Part shown: positions 25,201 through 37,122 of the stretch, piece after piece | How the letters are laid out: the number at the start of each line of letters is the position of its first letter | How positions within the stretch are numbered: position 1 is the stretch's first letter | NCBI RefSeq assembly: GCF_012273895.1 | Contig: NC_052129.1 | Location: 1,488,001-1,552,000 of the forward strand | Source of the DNA: Zerene cesonia | Taxonomy: Eukaryota; Arthropoda; Insecta; Lepidoptera; Pieridae | DNA length: 64,000 bases | Direction: 5' to 3' | Position numbers and translations under genes: made by a program | The notes under the pieces: generated by a model | The model's database searches: none | What the model was told of the DNA's origin: nothing | The model's input: only the letters and a program-made list of their open reading frames with translations

Positions 25201-25400
25201 CGCGCGCACACAAGCAAGCGGTGGTTAAGCGAAAAAAATGTGTACACATTTTTTTATTATTCACGATTTTTATGTGTGTAAGTGGGCTCGGTGTGAGTGT
25301 GACGGCAGAGGTCCTGCGGCCTTAACTCCCCGAGCGGGAGGGAGACGGGGCGAGTCGCCACGTGCTCGTCCCTCGGTATTAAATAATAATTAAAATGGCT
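25140..25400 (-). promoter_or_regulatory. Candidate promoter of the zinc-finger gene
   Basis: This is the most CpG-rich segment of the window (CGCGTGAGGCCGCGCGCACA, GAGACGGGGCGAGTCGCCAC), directly upstream of the inferred non-coding exon. It also holds an E-box-type CACGTG near 25360. The promoter role is inferred from composition and position. Confidence 0.4.
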
Positions 25401-26521
25401 ACAAGACCGGCGATACGAGATACTGTTCGGTAGACGATTTTTTGGCTGAGCTTTTTCCTTTTTTGCGAAATCGTCGAAACCGAGGCGTACGACGATTGAG
25501 GGAATTAATGAAAAAAATTTATTTGCCTGATTGACACATAATTTCGTGAGAAATACGCGCAGAGAGTCGCGCCGAATAAAAAAACCAAGGACGCCGCGCG
25601 AAAAAGAAGTTATTGATTAAAACAGGGCTTGTCATTGACCAGACTTAAATAGGGGTTGTTAATATTATGCACCGGTGATCCGGCATCGATCTTTTAAAAC
25701 ACCGTGACATTAAACAAGCGACTTTAATTATCGAACTGTATCGCACTTTTGCGACCAGGTCTTTTGCGATTAACTTTTATGGGGTTTTAAAATATTCGCA
25801 TTAATGACCTCGAGACGTCGAAAACTATAACATCACTGAGGTCACTTTTTAATAAATTACATACTTATAATGAGCAAAAGCATATATTGCGCGAATAGAA
25901 AATGTATAAACATACTCCATAAACGGTCAAGCAGATGTCCAAACGGCTATTGAACTGATAGGGGATGTGCGTGATAATGGGGTGAAGTATAAAAGATTTC
26001 ATTTGATATTGTATTAGTTACATTACTATAGAGAATGCATAATGCGAGGTTATGGTCGTGCGTGGTTTTTACGAAAACAACAAATAAAATATTGAAATTT
26101 GAATAATAACGACAATTAATCAAATTGACTAAAATTGTAAATTATTTTGAAAATTTAATTATGTACTTGAATTTAAAAAGGTGTCTTTGAAACTTACATA
26201 TTACTTAAATAAAAATTAATATTCCTGATTGAATAGACATTAGGTATATATATAGTAGTATATATAAAAAACTGATATTTCTAAAAGAACAATTTAAAAC
26301 AAACTCTTTTCTTAAGTCCAAACATACAAACTTACGAACTTATACTATAATTGCACTTATATAACTTAACAGAAAAAACGATTAAACAATCTAAAGCTTT
26401 CATTTCATTAATTTTAATAACAATTCAAATGAATTGAGCACAAATTATAAAACAATACTTATTCAAAATATATTATCTCCAACATAGAAGGTACTAATAA
26501 GAGATAATTCATTTTCTCATA

Positions 26522-26635
26522 TAAAATTCTCGTGTCAAAATGTTAGTTGCCATACTCCTCCGAAACGGCTGGACCGATTCTCATGAACATAGCATATCGG
26601 GTGAGTCTGAGAATCGGCCAATATCTATTTATCAC
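26522..26635 (+). mobile_element. Helitron-like fragment, subfamily of the copy at 7109
   Basis: It shares TAAAATTCTCGTGTCA, CCATACTCCTCCGAAACGGC and GAATCGGCCAATATCTATTT with the reverse complement of 7109-7294. The CTAG end is absent. Confidence 0.6.
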
Positions 26636-27094
26636 ATCCTAAAATGATAAGAGTAAGACAGAACAGAGTTTGCAGTCTCAGCTAGTTATTTATATACATA
26701 ATTGAATTCAATAAAGATTACGTCTGTTCTCGTATTATAAAATTTTCAAAGTATGTCCTGTTTTAAATGGTATCACGCCAGAACTGCTTAACAGAATCAG
26801 ATGTGCACTTGAAGGTGAAACTGTGTGATAGCAATATTACATTTGTTGTTATACAAAGATTTGAGGAGTGTAGGACGTGGAAATTTGTTTGTAAGGCGCG
26901 AAGGTCGCTACATATCGTGCAGTGCAAGTAAACCCGCAACTAAAAGCTAGTTCATTAAAAGAAATAAGAAAACTTTACGCTTATACTTTTTGAAATTGTG
27001 TAAAATGTTTCCAAAGTATTATATATGTATTTCAGAAGTCGAATAGGTTTTTGTTATAGTAATAATGTTTAATCCTACTTCCTACTATCCTACT

Positions 27095-27275
27095 TCCTAC
27101 TAACATTATAATTGCGAAAGTTTGTAAGGATGTGTGTGTGTGTTTGTTGCTCTGTCACGCAAAAACTACTGAACCGATTGCAATGATAATTATTACGTAG
27201 ATAGCTGAATAACTGGAATAACATATCTAGGCAACTTTTTATCCGATATTCCTACGGGATACGGACTTACGCGGG
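27095..27275 (+). mobile_element. Helitron-like element (family H1) with stuttered 5' end
   Basis: The body runs from TCCTACTAACATTATAATTG to ACGGACTTACGCGGG, where the hairpin breaks off before the CTAG end. It is preceded by a run of partial 5' termini (TCCTACTTCCTACTATCC) from 27073. Confidence 0.8.
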
Positions 27276-27947
27276 TTTTTAATAAAAAATGTTTACTAGA
27301 TGCTGCTGTTTAAATTCAGTTGTAAATCAAACTTAACTTATAAATACAGTTTTTAGTTTATTTAAAACGACGCCTATTACAAGAAAAATAAGGCATCTCA
27401 TAATCGTTGTACATGTGTATAAGATATTAATAAAAAATTTCCTATATCCATACCATATCATTTGAACATATCAAATCACGTAAAAAGTGTTAAAATAATC
27501 ATTTGAAGTTAATTAAATCATTTCCATTGTAACAAAACACAAATTATAATCTCAAATAATGTTGCCGCATAAATTGTAACAGAGTGTCCATGAAAAAGTT
27601 TTTTTTTTTTGCATAATTCATAATCAAGTGTATATACTTGCGAATTGAATTTACAATAATAATGTTATCTTATTGGACGTTTAAATAATAAAAAAATGAA
27701 ATAATAAAAAGGCGGTGTTTCATAACTAAACAGAGCATTTACGAGGAGTTAGTATAAATATAAAAAAATACAAAAAATATTATTGCGATGTTAAAAAATA
27801 TCATAAAATCGAAAGTCATTCCATTGTTTCAAAGTTTTATGGATGAGGTGATAAAATATACTTTCGCTTCAAATAAAAAAAATATATTCTTTGTAACATT
27901 TTTTTTACCTACCTACTACACCCTCATAAAAGGGGTGCCATAATAGC

Positions 27948-28065
27948 AATACTTATAATATAAAGCTGAAGAGTTTGTTTGTTCACGCTAATCTTAGGAA
28001 CAACTGGACCAATTTCAAAAATTATATCCCCGAGGGATATGTACGTAATCGAGTGAAGCCTGGAC
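27948..28065 (+). mobile_element. Helitron-like fragment (family H3)
   Basis: CTTATAATATAAAGCTGAAG followed by AGTTTGTTTGTTCACGCTAA and ACAACTGGACCAATTTC corresponds to the left part of the H3 copy at 39191. The right end is degraded. Confidence 0.5.
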
Positions 28066-28139
28066 AGACCGATAGTCAAATATAAAGAAGTTTCACACAA
28101 GGTCATTTGATGTCAAAAAATTTGCTTTTTTTTTCTATA

Positions 28140-28600
28140 TCATAGCGGGCAACTGAGCTGGTGGTTCGCCTGATGGTAAACGATCACCACCGCCCATGAA
28201 CATTCGCAGAAGCTCAGACCTCTGAAAATGCGCTGCCCGCTTTTAAGAGATAAGGGATAAGGAAAGGATTGATGAATGGAAAAAAGGAATGGACTGGGAA
28301 GGGCTAAGAGAAGGAAATAGGCCTCCGGCTCCCCCACTCACCGTACGAAACACAATAGCAAGCTATTATTTCACGCCGGTTTTCTGTGGGGGTGTGGTAC
28401 TTCCCCGGTGCGAGCTGGCCCAATTCGTGCCGAAGCGTGCTCGACTCCCACAATTGAATGCTCTTGGCTTTCCTACAATTCCATCCACATTAATTTAAGT
28501 GGGAATCTTCTCCATGTTCCCCATAGATGCATAATAGACATGTCTGTTTTTCTAGCGACAGGATGTATACTTTTGGCTGTGGTTGTTGGTTGAGGTATAC
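28140..28600 (+). repeat. Dispersed repeat family D1, long copy
   Basis: It opens ATCATAGCGGGCAACTGAGC, then TGGTGGTTCGCCTGATGG and ATCACCACC, and contains GTGGGGGTGTGGTACTTCCC followed by GAGCTGGCCCA and GACTCCCACA. The copy at 54509 has the same order and orientation, and a minus-strand fragment lies at 46502. Frames on it are by-products of the repeat. Its transposition class is not evident: no TIR or tail was seen. Confidence 0.7.
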
Positions 28601-28821
28601 TTACGCAAATCTTTCTTTAATGATGACTCAATTATTGAGAAAGGTAGATACAGTTTTCATTGATACAAATCTTACTTCAGACAACTTGTGTGATTTATTA
28701 TTATAGTTAAATATTACATTCACTAACCAACAATAAATGAATGAAATGGAAATAAACAAATGAAGATTACCAAGACATTTAAAAATGGAACACTATTTTT
28801 TTTTTTTACACGCTTTTTTTT

Positions 28822-29055
28822 TACACGCTTTTTATTAGCTTCACCTGTATGTTTGTTTGTTTGTATGTTTGTTTGTTTGTATGTTTGTTTGTTTGTAACT
28901 GACTTCTTTGGGCGCGATTTTGACCCACTTTAAACGGCCAGATTTCGTTCAAACTTTGTAGATTTATTGAGGACCGATGACAATACACTTATTTGATAAA
29001 ATTATTCCAGTTTTCAATTTGCAAAATATGATTTTTGTTAAAGCGTGTTTTATAG
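28822..29055. mobile_element. AT-rich TIR-like element (family M1)
   Basis: The ends ACACGCTTTTTATTAG and AAAGCGTGTTTTATAG form a loose inverted repeat (CACGCTTT/AAAGCGTG). Internal blocks include TTATTAGCTTCACCTGTATG, a TGTTTGTTTGTA triplicate, and TTGAGGACCGATGACAATAC. A second copy occupies 33189-33420. A partial duplicate of its left end (ACACGCTTTTTTTT) precedes it at 28808. Confidence 0.6.
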
Positions 29056-30082
29056 TTTTTTTAAACTATTATATTATTTGTAAAAGTGATGGCTTGATTA
29101 CGAGGAGAAGGAACTATTGTTATTTCCAAAACCATAGATAAGAAAAGAAAAATAGATCGATAATTCAGAACCTACTATCGTGTTGATGGACGTTACTAAA
29201 TAAAGAATTAAATAAAAATTACGTACTTATTTGTATGTAATTCTAAATGTGTTAACTTTTGTGCCCAATATAATTTGAAAAATACGAAACCCTTTTTGCA
29301 TTTTAATAACCATGGTTTATTTTATTTTGTATCATTCATACATTAAATTTGAACGTTATTGTTTGCTTAAGTCATCTATTCGTTTAATTGACCTATGACG
29401 TCATAAAACGCCGAAAAATCGATCCTAATTTTTGTTAAATCTTTGCGATTTAATTACATACTATTTACTTGTAAAAAAACTGGCTGACTAGTTGGTAATA
29501 CAGAACCTTTAAAAGTATTGTATGAAAGATGTTTTTTACAATGACGCAGTTGGTAAAAAAACAATACAATAGCGTAATAAAAATGAATTCACTTTCGTTA
29601 GAACTCATAATTGTGAGGGTTGTCAAAATTCAATTTCATCCGTCCTTGAATGTATTTTAATTGTAAATAGGGTTGACGACAATAAGTTTTTTCAAACTAT
29701 ATTCACCTGTATTGGGTGCGGAAGTGGGAAGCAGATAAGATTATTGTGCTCAGACTTCAGGTGAATATATTATAATAAAAGAGGTTGTACAACTTTTATT
29801 TAAATTTTGGTTTAATATCACCTTCCAATGTAAGTGTTTATAAGATAGTTCGATACTTATTAAATGGTCCAACTAAAATTTTATTCCATACCTTAAAAGT
29901 TTAAATCTTGAAAAACTACTAATTAGTAGTAACTTTTTACTGTTGTATTGAAAAACAACAAGCAAACAAAATATTTATGCAGATGGAGAAAGATAGTCTT
30001 ATATTCATATTCTTGATACGTGACCCTTTCCTATTGCTTACGACATCTTTGGTCTTGGTATAGTTTTCAAATTATGATAAAA

Positions 30083-30273
30083 CTACTTGGTCCCGCGGCT
30101 TTACTCGAATCGTACGCTCGCAAAGGTACGCAACATGCTAATCCAGATTATAATCTATCTGTATACAAAATTTTATACAAATCTGATCAGCTGGTGTTGC
30201 GTGTAAAAGTAGCTAACAAACATACATACAGTCTTAAATTATAATAAACTTTCACGTTTTAATATTAGAAGGT
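30083..30273 (-). mobile_element. Helitron-like element, diverged
   Basis: On the minus strand it starts CAACCTTCTAATATTAAAAC, with GTGAAAGTTT, TACTTTTACACGCAACACC and the end CGAGTAAAGCCGCGGGACCA. That matches the general end structure of the copies at 43730 and 63812, with CTAG mutated to GTAG. Confidence 0.6.
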
Positions 30274-30849
30274 TGTTAAAAAGTCTAGAAAACCACACTA
30301 GACATCCAGTAAACCATTTGATCCTAAGAAAAGTACCAGTTCTATGACCTATACTTAATGTCTCGAAAGATCCATTATCTTAATTTCTAAGCTCAGTTTA
30401 CTAACCTGTATTTTTGGGAACGTGAGCGATTGTGTAAGTGAAATATAACATTGCTGTACATTGTTGCTTTTCTTGCGGCTCTATACAAAAATATACGTAT
30501 GATGCATCGATGGATGGTTTACAAAATCATTATATAAACATATGGCGGTGAGCCTGAATTCGTGGTAAAGGTTAGTGTCCAATTATTTAAAATGCACTGA
30601 ATCGGATTTTGGGCTATAGTTCAGTGGTTGGTTTAGACCAGTTTTACAGGATTCAATGCTAATTTGTGTTATAACATGTTACAGGTATCACATCAAATAT
30701 CATTTTACAATAGTCAAGCACTAGCCGCTTGCTCCAGTTTCGTCCAAGTTAAAAGAACGGATTTACCATAATTTGCCATACACGTAAATCGGGGAAATAA
30801 CATTAGTTCGTAATTATTGTGACACGTGGGTGCAGTCGTGGCATGGAGC

Positions 30850-31926
30850 TAGGGGGTTGTCCATTAATCACGTGAGGNNNNNNNNNNNNNNNNNNNNNNN
30901 NNNNNNNNNNNNNNNNNNNNNNNNNNNNNNNNNNNNNNNNNNNNNNNNNNNNNNNNNNNNNNNNNNNNNNNNNNNNNNNNNNNNNNNNNNNNNNNNNNNN
31001 NNNNNNNNNNNNNNNNNNNNNNNNNNNNNNNNNNNNNNNNNNNNNNNNNNNNNNNNNNNNNNNNNNNNNNNNNNNNNNNNNNNNNNNNNNNNNNNNNNNN
31101 NNNNNNNNNNNNNNNNNNNNNNNNNNNNNNNNNNNNNNNNNNNNNNNNNNNNNNNNNNNNNNNNNNNNNNNNNNNNNNNNNNNNNNNNNNNNNNNNNNNN
31201 NNNNNNNNNNNNNNNNNNNNNNNNNNNNNNNNNNNNNNNNNNNNNNNNNNNNNNNNNNNNNNNNNNNNNNNNNNNNNNNNNNNNNNNNNNNNNNNNNNNN
31301 NNNNNNNNNNNNNNNNNNNNNNNNNNNNNNNNNNNNNNNNNNNNNNNNNNNNNNNNNNNNNNNNNNNNNNNNNNNNNNNNNNNNNNNNNNNNNNNNNNNN
31401 NNNNNNNNNNNNNNNNNNNNNNNNNNNNNNNNNNNNNNNNNNNNNNNNNNNNNNNNNNNNNNNNNNNNNNNNNNNNNNNNNNNNNNNNNNNNNNNNNNNN
31501 NNNNNNNNNNNNNNNNNNNNNNNNNNNNNNNNNNNNNNNNNNNNNNNNNNNNNNNNNNNNNNNNNNNNNNNNNNNNNNNNNNNNNNNNNNNNNNNNNNNN
31601 NNNNNNNNNNNNNNNNNNNNNNNNNNNNNNNNNNNNNNNNNNNNNNNNNNNNNNNNNNNNNNNNNNNNNNNNNNNNNNNNNNNNNNNNNNNNNNNNNNNN
31701 NNNNNNNNNNNNNNNNNNNNNNNNNNNNNNNNNNNNNNNNNNNNNNNNNNNNNNNNNNNNNNNNNNNNNNNNNNNNNNNNNNNNNNNNNNNNNNNNNNNN
31801 NNNNNNNNNNNNNNNNNNNNNNNNNNNNNNNNNNNNNNNNNNNNNNNNNNNNNNNNNNNNNNNNNNNNNNNNNNNNNGTTAAAAAAATGCTAAAAAAAGA
31901 TCACGTGATTAATGGACAACCCCTAG
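30850..31926. mobile_element. TIR transposon spanning the assembly gap, TAG duplication
   Basis: A 23-bp perfect inverted repeat, GGGGTTGTCCATTAATCACG plus TGA, occupies 30853-30875 and, inverted, 31901-31923. TAG flanks it on each side (30850-30852 and 31924-31926). The unknown 1000-N gap lies between them. The termini resemble the 93-bp element at 5793 (GGG..GTCCAT and CGTGA), suggesting related PIF/Harbinger-type elements with 3-bp duplications. Length and coding content are hidden by the gap. Confidence 0.75.
30878..31877. other. Assembly gap, exactly 1000 Ns
   Basis: The round number indicates a placeholder gap of unknown true size. The 350-codon frame crossing it is an artefact of undefined bases. 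It sits immediately inside the arms of an inverted repeat. Confidence 0.97.
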
Positions 31927-33188
31927 CAATATTTCAAACAATTGATTTAAAAACATTTGTTACGTACCCTGAGGTCAACTTTTTGCTCTAAAATATTTCA
32001 AAGAAAAGGCAATCGATGCATTGTGTTTAAAAAATCAATTGCATAGCTTTATTGCTTTTGAAGTAAAAATACTTTCTCTTTTAACTTTTTGTAAGACAAT
32101 AAAAACGCTTCTTTTTAGCTTCCGAAAAATTGTATTTTAGGGTTGCGTAACAATAAAGCAATAAAATATTGAAGATTCCCTTTCAATATAAATATGTTCC
32201 GATTTTTATTGATTTTTAGGCACATAATATTTTCTTAAAAAATGTATATCAAGGTGCCTTGTAGACATTATTTTTTTATTTCGGGTGAAATAGCCACATG
32301 GGAGATCATGTTATAATCTTGAATTAGAATTGGCTAAATAAAAAGAAATAAGTAGTGGGAGAGAGGCTGTTAAAGCCCTAAACTGACAAAAACTTAATAC
32401 ACGTGTTCCCCATATATAATAAAATAATAATAAAAAATCATCTTTATTCAGTCCTCACAACATTAGTACATAACAAAAATTTAAAAATACAGATAAGAGA
32501 AAGGATAACGTTGTGAGAGACTGGTCACCAGCCCCCCGCGCGGATATCTTACGAATAGTATAAGTTTAGGTGTCTACGTACTTGGAGAAAAGTGATCTTA
32601 TTATTAATATTATAACATAGTAGGTTACATAAAATCTAACATTTTCTTCAATTATACAGAACCTCATTGAAATTCCTATCGTCACACTTGCCCATAATAT
32701 CATTTGGCACGAAAGGAGTATCGGATATAACAAAACAAACACTGCATTCAAAAAACACCGCACCTGGTTTAATATTTTTTGTTATTTCCTATCGCTCATA
32801 GAGTTCCTGTCCAATTTCGGGCGCCATTACAAATGCACCTTCGTATTATTATAAACAAATTCAGTTTTTTTTATATAAAACAAAAAATTGGAACTTCTAA
32901 AGGATTGGTGTTTTGTACATATGGTGTGGGAAGAGGTTTAGCTTTTTAAATAACTATGAAATTGAATTGAGAGAGATTGAAGACTTTCACAAAAATAGTC
33001 GAAATGATGAGGTGGTTATAAAAGAGCTTGTAGCATTCGCTAGCGATTAGCGGTATAATTAGTATGGCAGCGCAGAATAAGTCGTAAATCTTTATGCAGA
33101 TAGAATCTTTAAAAGTGCTATGATTAGGAATTATAACTGTAATTGAATAATTGTAATGAATGATTTTAACTTTTTGATTATTAAGTGT

Positions 33189-33420
33189 ATACTTTTTGCA
33201 CGATGTTATTAGCTTCAATTGTATGTTTGTATGTCTCTAGCCTAGAATCAAATATATATATATAGGCTAGAATCAAAATCACCCCCAATGGTGTACCATT
33301 TTTTTAAACGACTAGATTTCATTTAAGCTTTATAGATGTATCGAGGACCGATGACTATACACTAATTTGATAAAATAATCTTAGTTGAGTTTTCTATAAA
33401 AAGCGTATTTTTAGTTTTTT
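33189..33420. mobile_element. AT-rich TIR-like element (family M1), second copy
   Basis: Same order of blocks as 28822-29055: TTATTAGCTTCAATTGTATG, ATCGAGGACCGATGACTATA, TTTGATAAAATAAT and AAAAAGCGTATTTTTAG. Where the first copy has a TGTTTGTTTGTA run, this copy has an AT dinucleotide run between two GCCTAGAATCAAA-like units (33241-33277). Confidence 0.55.
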
Positions 33421-34956
33421 TCTTAAATAAATTAGTAGGGCTCTTTAAAATAATTTGTTCTTAGATTATGATCCTATAGTCTTAGATTTCTCGACTAGAC
33501 AAGTCCCTCCTTCTGATTAAAATTATTCTCTATCCTTAAATTTATATTATGTCGAACGACTACAGCCATTCTTTTAATCTCCGCAAAAATCTTTCCAAGT
33601 GGTCATATTCAATTAAGTGTCTCGAAGTCAATTTTGAAATCGTCAGTAAAATCTATAACAGCATCCGTAGTCCATCCATCGCACAGCTTGACGCCAACAC
33701 CAGCTTTTGTGCCTTCAACCGACCCTCATTTTTTCATCATCCCTTAGAAATGTTCAAATTTCTTTACCTGCTGACCCTCATAAGCCACTTAACGTATATG
33801 CATGTTATTGTTCAAGGAAAAATCAATCTTATCCCGAACCCACACGGTGTTCTTCAGCTTATCATTTTGAGCACTTACGTTATTTAGATGTGATATTGCA
33901 TCTGAAACATCTTGAATCCTACCCCCTAATTCTTAATGGCATATTTTCGCATAATTAGCTAAGCAATTTTTAATTTTATCACTCGTACTTAAGGGTTGTT
34001 TTTCTTTATATTTATTTATTATCTAAAATTTGGTTTGTAGCAGAAATCCGAATAGATTTGCCAAGTTGTTTCCCGTAGATTTGAAATTTATTAGGATGAC
34101 GCTGCACCACGCGACGTTTTAGTACTTTTTAAATAAAATGTAAGATTTATTTTGTTAGTGGACGGAGGGATATTTGAAAGATGTCCGATGTTTAATTTAT
34201 GTGCTCGTGTCAAACTTAAAGCTTGAGAAAGTTAGGGCTAGGATATATTGTTCTTATTTATTCATTTACATAATAAAATTTACGAAACGCATATACTGTA
34301 TACTTAACTATCTTTGAACGTTAAGTTTCAGTAAAAGAAAATTAAATCCTGCTCTTAAATTATGTATTCTATACAAAATTTTGTTATATCAACCACTCAC
34401 ATGTCATTTGTGAATAATAATTTGAACAATACAAAGCCAAATCAGTAGCAATTCACAAGGGCTATTAAATAACATAAAGAAATGCGTTTCGTGGGATATT
34501 TTTTGTTGAAATCGTCACTTTTTAGGAAATTTTCTGGCACTTGTGAATCTATAGAAATTCTTTTGTAATACACTGCTCTTGTGTAGTTAGATTTGTCTGG
34601 TAAATGCTATTGTCGTTGTGGTTTTCTTCTTTATTTATAATATTCTTACACCAAGATATGTCAAGTACATAGTCCTAATAATAACTGATTTATTGCATTC
34701 TACTGAATGACAAATAGACATTAAGAATTATCATCATTTTATAGAATACAGAATTTATAAAGTATGTAATTCTTTAAATTGTCAAAGCCAATTTGACAAC
34801 GATTGATTGTGTTTTAATTTAAGTTTCGAATTTAAAATGTAACGCTAATTGTAAAGACAATGAAAGAATTTAGAATAAATTACGTTTTGGCGTTAATTTG
34901 TTTGGGTCATAGATTAATGTTTAATTATGAGCATTTTATATTGTCTATTATCTCTA

Positions 34957-35123
34957 TACCAATATTACAAAGAGGACGACTTTTGTATTTTTGTATGTTT
35001 TCACGCAAAAACCACTGTACCGATTTAAAAAAATTATTTCGCCGGTAGAAAGCTGCAACTTCACTGAGTGGCATAGGCTATAATATATTATGTAACACGG
35101 GCGAAGCCGGGGCGAACAGCTAG
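34957..35123 (+). mobile_element. Helitron-like element (family H3)
   Basis: It starts near TACCAATATTACAAAGAGGA and ends ACGGGCGAAGCCGGGGCGAACAGCTAG, with the last four bases at 35120-35123. The GC-rich CCGGGG/CCCG stretch before CTAG is the H3 signature. Confidence 0.7.
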
Positions 35124-35156
35124 TTTTTAATGTAAAGTAATGGGTTTTAAAAGTAC

Positions 35157-35468
35157 ATATCATCATTATCATTATCAGCCCATATATGTTCCCAATGCTG
35201 GGACACAGGCCTCCTATGAGGGTTCAGGCCATAATCCACCACGCTGGCCAAGTGCGTGTTGGTAGATGTCACTTGTCGTCGAACTTTTTATTCCCAGACA
35301 TGCCGGTTTCCTCACGATGATTTCCTTCACCGTTTTAAGCAGTGGTGACATTATATACATGATGCAGATAAATTGCAAAATCAATATATTTCCCGCACGC
35401 TCACCCGGTCTCGAACCCCGACTTATCGATTTTGAAATCCGAGGTTCTCACCACTGAGCCACCATCAT
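35157..35468 (-). mobile_element. tRNA-headed SINE
   Basis: Read on the minus strand, the head GATGGTGGCTCAGTGGTGAG is an A-box-like tRNA start (TGGCTCAGTGG), followed about 45 nt later by GGGTTCGAGACC, a good B box, giving an internal RNA polymerase III promoter. The body contains AACGGTGAAGGAAATCATCG, TGGCCAGCGTGGTGGATTAT and CTGTGTCCCAGCATTGGGAA. It ends in GATAATGATAATGATG, a variable trinucleotide tail typical of SINEs moved by RTE-type LINEs. It looks nearly full length; a 3' fragment of the same family is at 8720. Confidence 0.8.
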
Positions 35469-35517
35469 AGTGTTCTATTATTAATAACAAATACTATTTT
35501 GAAACAATTATCATACA

Positions 35518-35727
35518 CTAGCTACTCGTCCCGGCTCCGTCCGGATAGACCCGGGATAAAAACAGAAGAAAATATCGCCTGTGACACTCACAGTTAACGT
35601 GGCTATCTTTTGGTTAAATAATTTCTAAAATCGGTTCAGTAGATCCAGAGATTACCCCTACAACGTCACGAACTTACAAATTCACGAACATTATCTCTTT
35701 ATCTCTTTATTACATGTATTAGTATAG
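35518..35727 (-). mobile_element. Helitron-like element (family H3)
   Basis: CTAG at 35518-35521, followed inward by CTACTCGTCCCGGCTCCGTC and CCGGGATAAAAACAG. The far end is ATACTAATACATGTAATAAA (minus strand). The body matches 38904-39117 in AAAATCGGTTCAGTAG-type blocks. Confidence 0.65.
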
Positions 35728-37049
35728 TCATATATAATATATATCGTTCATTACTTCAAGCACACTTGTTTGTGTAACAAGATAATCGATCGTATTACAT
35801 TCACGCACACAAACAAACTAATTTTACGAAAGTCACGGCCACTGCGTAACACTCAACTACCGTGTACCATTGTTACTTCCTCCATCTATTTGCCGCCAAA
35901 ATATAAGACTGTTTAAACAAGGAATTCGATTTTAAACGGATTTTAATCGTGATTAAAATCTGTCTGAATTACGCTCTCTGGGAATGTCGTAAGTAATATA
36001 TTGAAAGAAATATACACAATATAAATTCGTAAAAAATTTAAATGCGACAATAACGATAGTTTTTATACGACTTAGATAAATTTTGAAAATGGATACAAAT
36101 AATTTTCTTTAACACTGATACAGGTTTCAAAACACTTATGTAAGTTTGTGTGAGTATAATGGCTGGTTTCCCAGCTTCCTGATATGTTCCGTTTACCTTA
36201 TCTGTCAGTTAAAATGACATTACATGAATATTTTCGCCGAAAATTGTGAAATGGGCTATCAAGCACATTATAATCGAGGGATGAAACCAACCTAAATAAC
36301 ATCTTAATTAAAATATCGACTTTCCTAAATCAGGATATTTCTGATGAAAATAATCGGAGTTTTAATAAATAAGTACAAAAATTTGTTCATCACCTCGTTA
36401 ACAAATAACTAAGCACTTATTGGGCACATGCTCTGTAGTTATACCAGTACCCACATCGACTATTCAAAATCTCGATGGCCTTCGTCTTAGATCACTGTAT
36501 GGCGGAGGTTTTTGTGCACAGTAATTATTATTTATCTGTGCTCTGTTGCTAGGAAAGCCGCGGAGGTGTCATTAATTGAATAATGTAATAGTATTTGACA
36601 TATGAGTACGTCCTGAGATTGTTTTTGTTTCAACCGTTTTTCCAGTTTGGTTAATTGTGCTGTGTATAAGAAGAAAATGATAAGATACGCTAGGAATTGA
36701 GAAAATCTGTTTATTTAGTAACGCGTTTTTTTTTTTGTTTTATAACCGATGTTCCTAAGAACAACTTAAAATAGTAATAATTAAAAATCGAAAGAGTTTC
36801 TCAATTTTTTATTATTAGATTTATTTTTGTTATTTAGTAACATAATTAATTTTATATTTTTATTATTTAGTTTTGTACCGATTGACTAATTGTTTGATAG
36901 GTAATTGTTGTCACTTAGTCTCATTTTAGAATCTGGTGTGGTGCTTTCTAATAATTAATTATCATTTTTGATACACTTGGGGGACGTGAGGATGTTTGTT
37001 GGTCTGGTACTCAAAATATGTTGCATTCTTCGTCTCATTCTTTCGTCAA

Positions 37050-37122
37050 AATAATATGCAAATATATTAATAATAATGGTACGTTATATATTAATAATAA
37101 TATGCAAATATATTAATAATAA
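37050..37122 (+). repeat. 27-bp direct duplication
   Basis: An identical 27-base AT-rich unit (core ATATGCAAATATATTAATAA) occurs at 37050-37076 and again at 37096-37122, separated by 19 bases. It looks like a recent local duplication. Confidence 0.8.

Larger units (their letters stand above)
25401..30849. other. Gene-free upstream region
   Basis: No supported gene. AT-rich sequence contains Helitron-like copies (26522, 27095, 27948, 30083), one dispersed repeat (28140), one AT-rich TIR repeat (28822) and a short inverted repeat (29698-29769, arms of 12 bp with a 48-bp spacer). Short frames in either strand are chance or fall within repeats. Confidence 0.6.

Noticed and set aside
30830..31882. 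350-codon open frame
   Set aside because: It is almost entirely undefined bases in the assembly gap.
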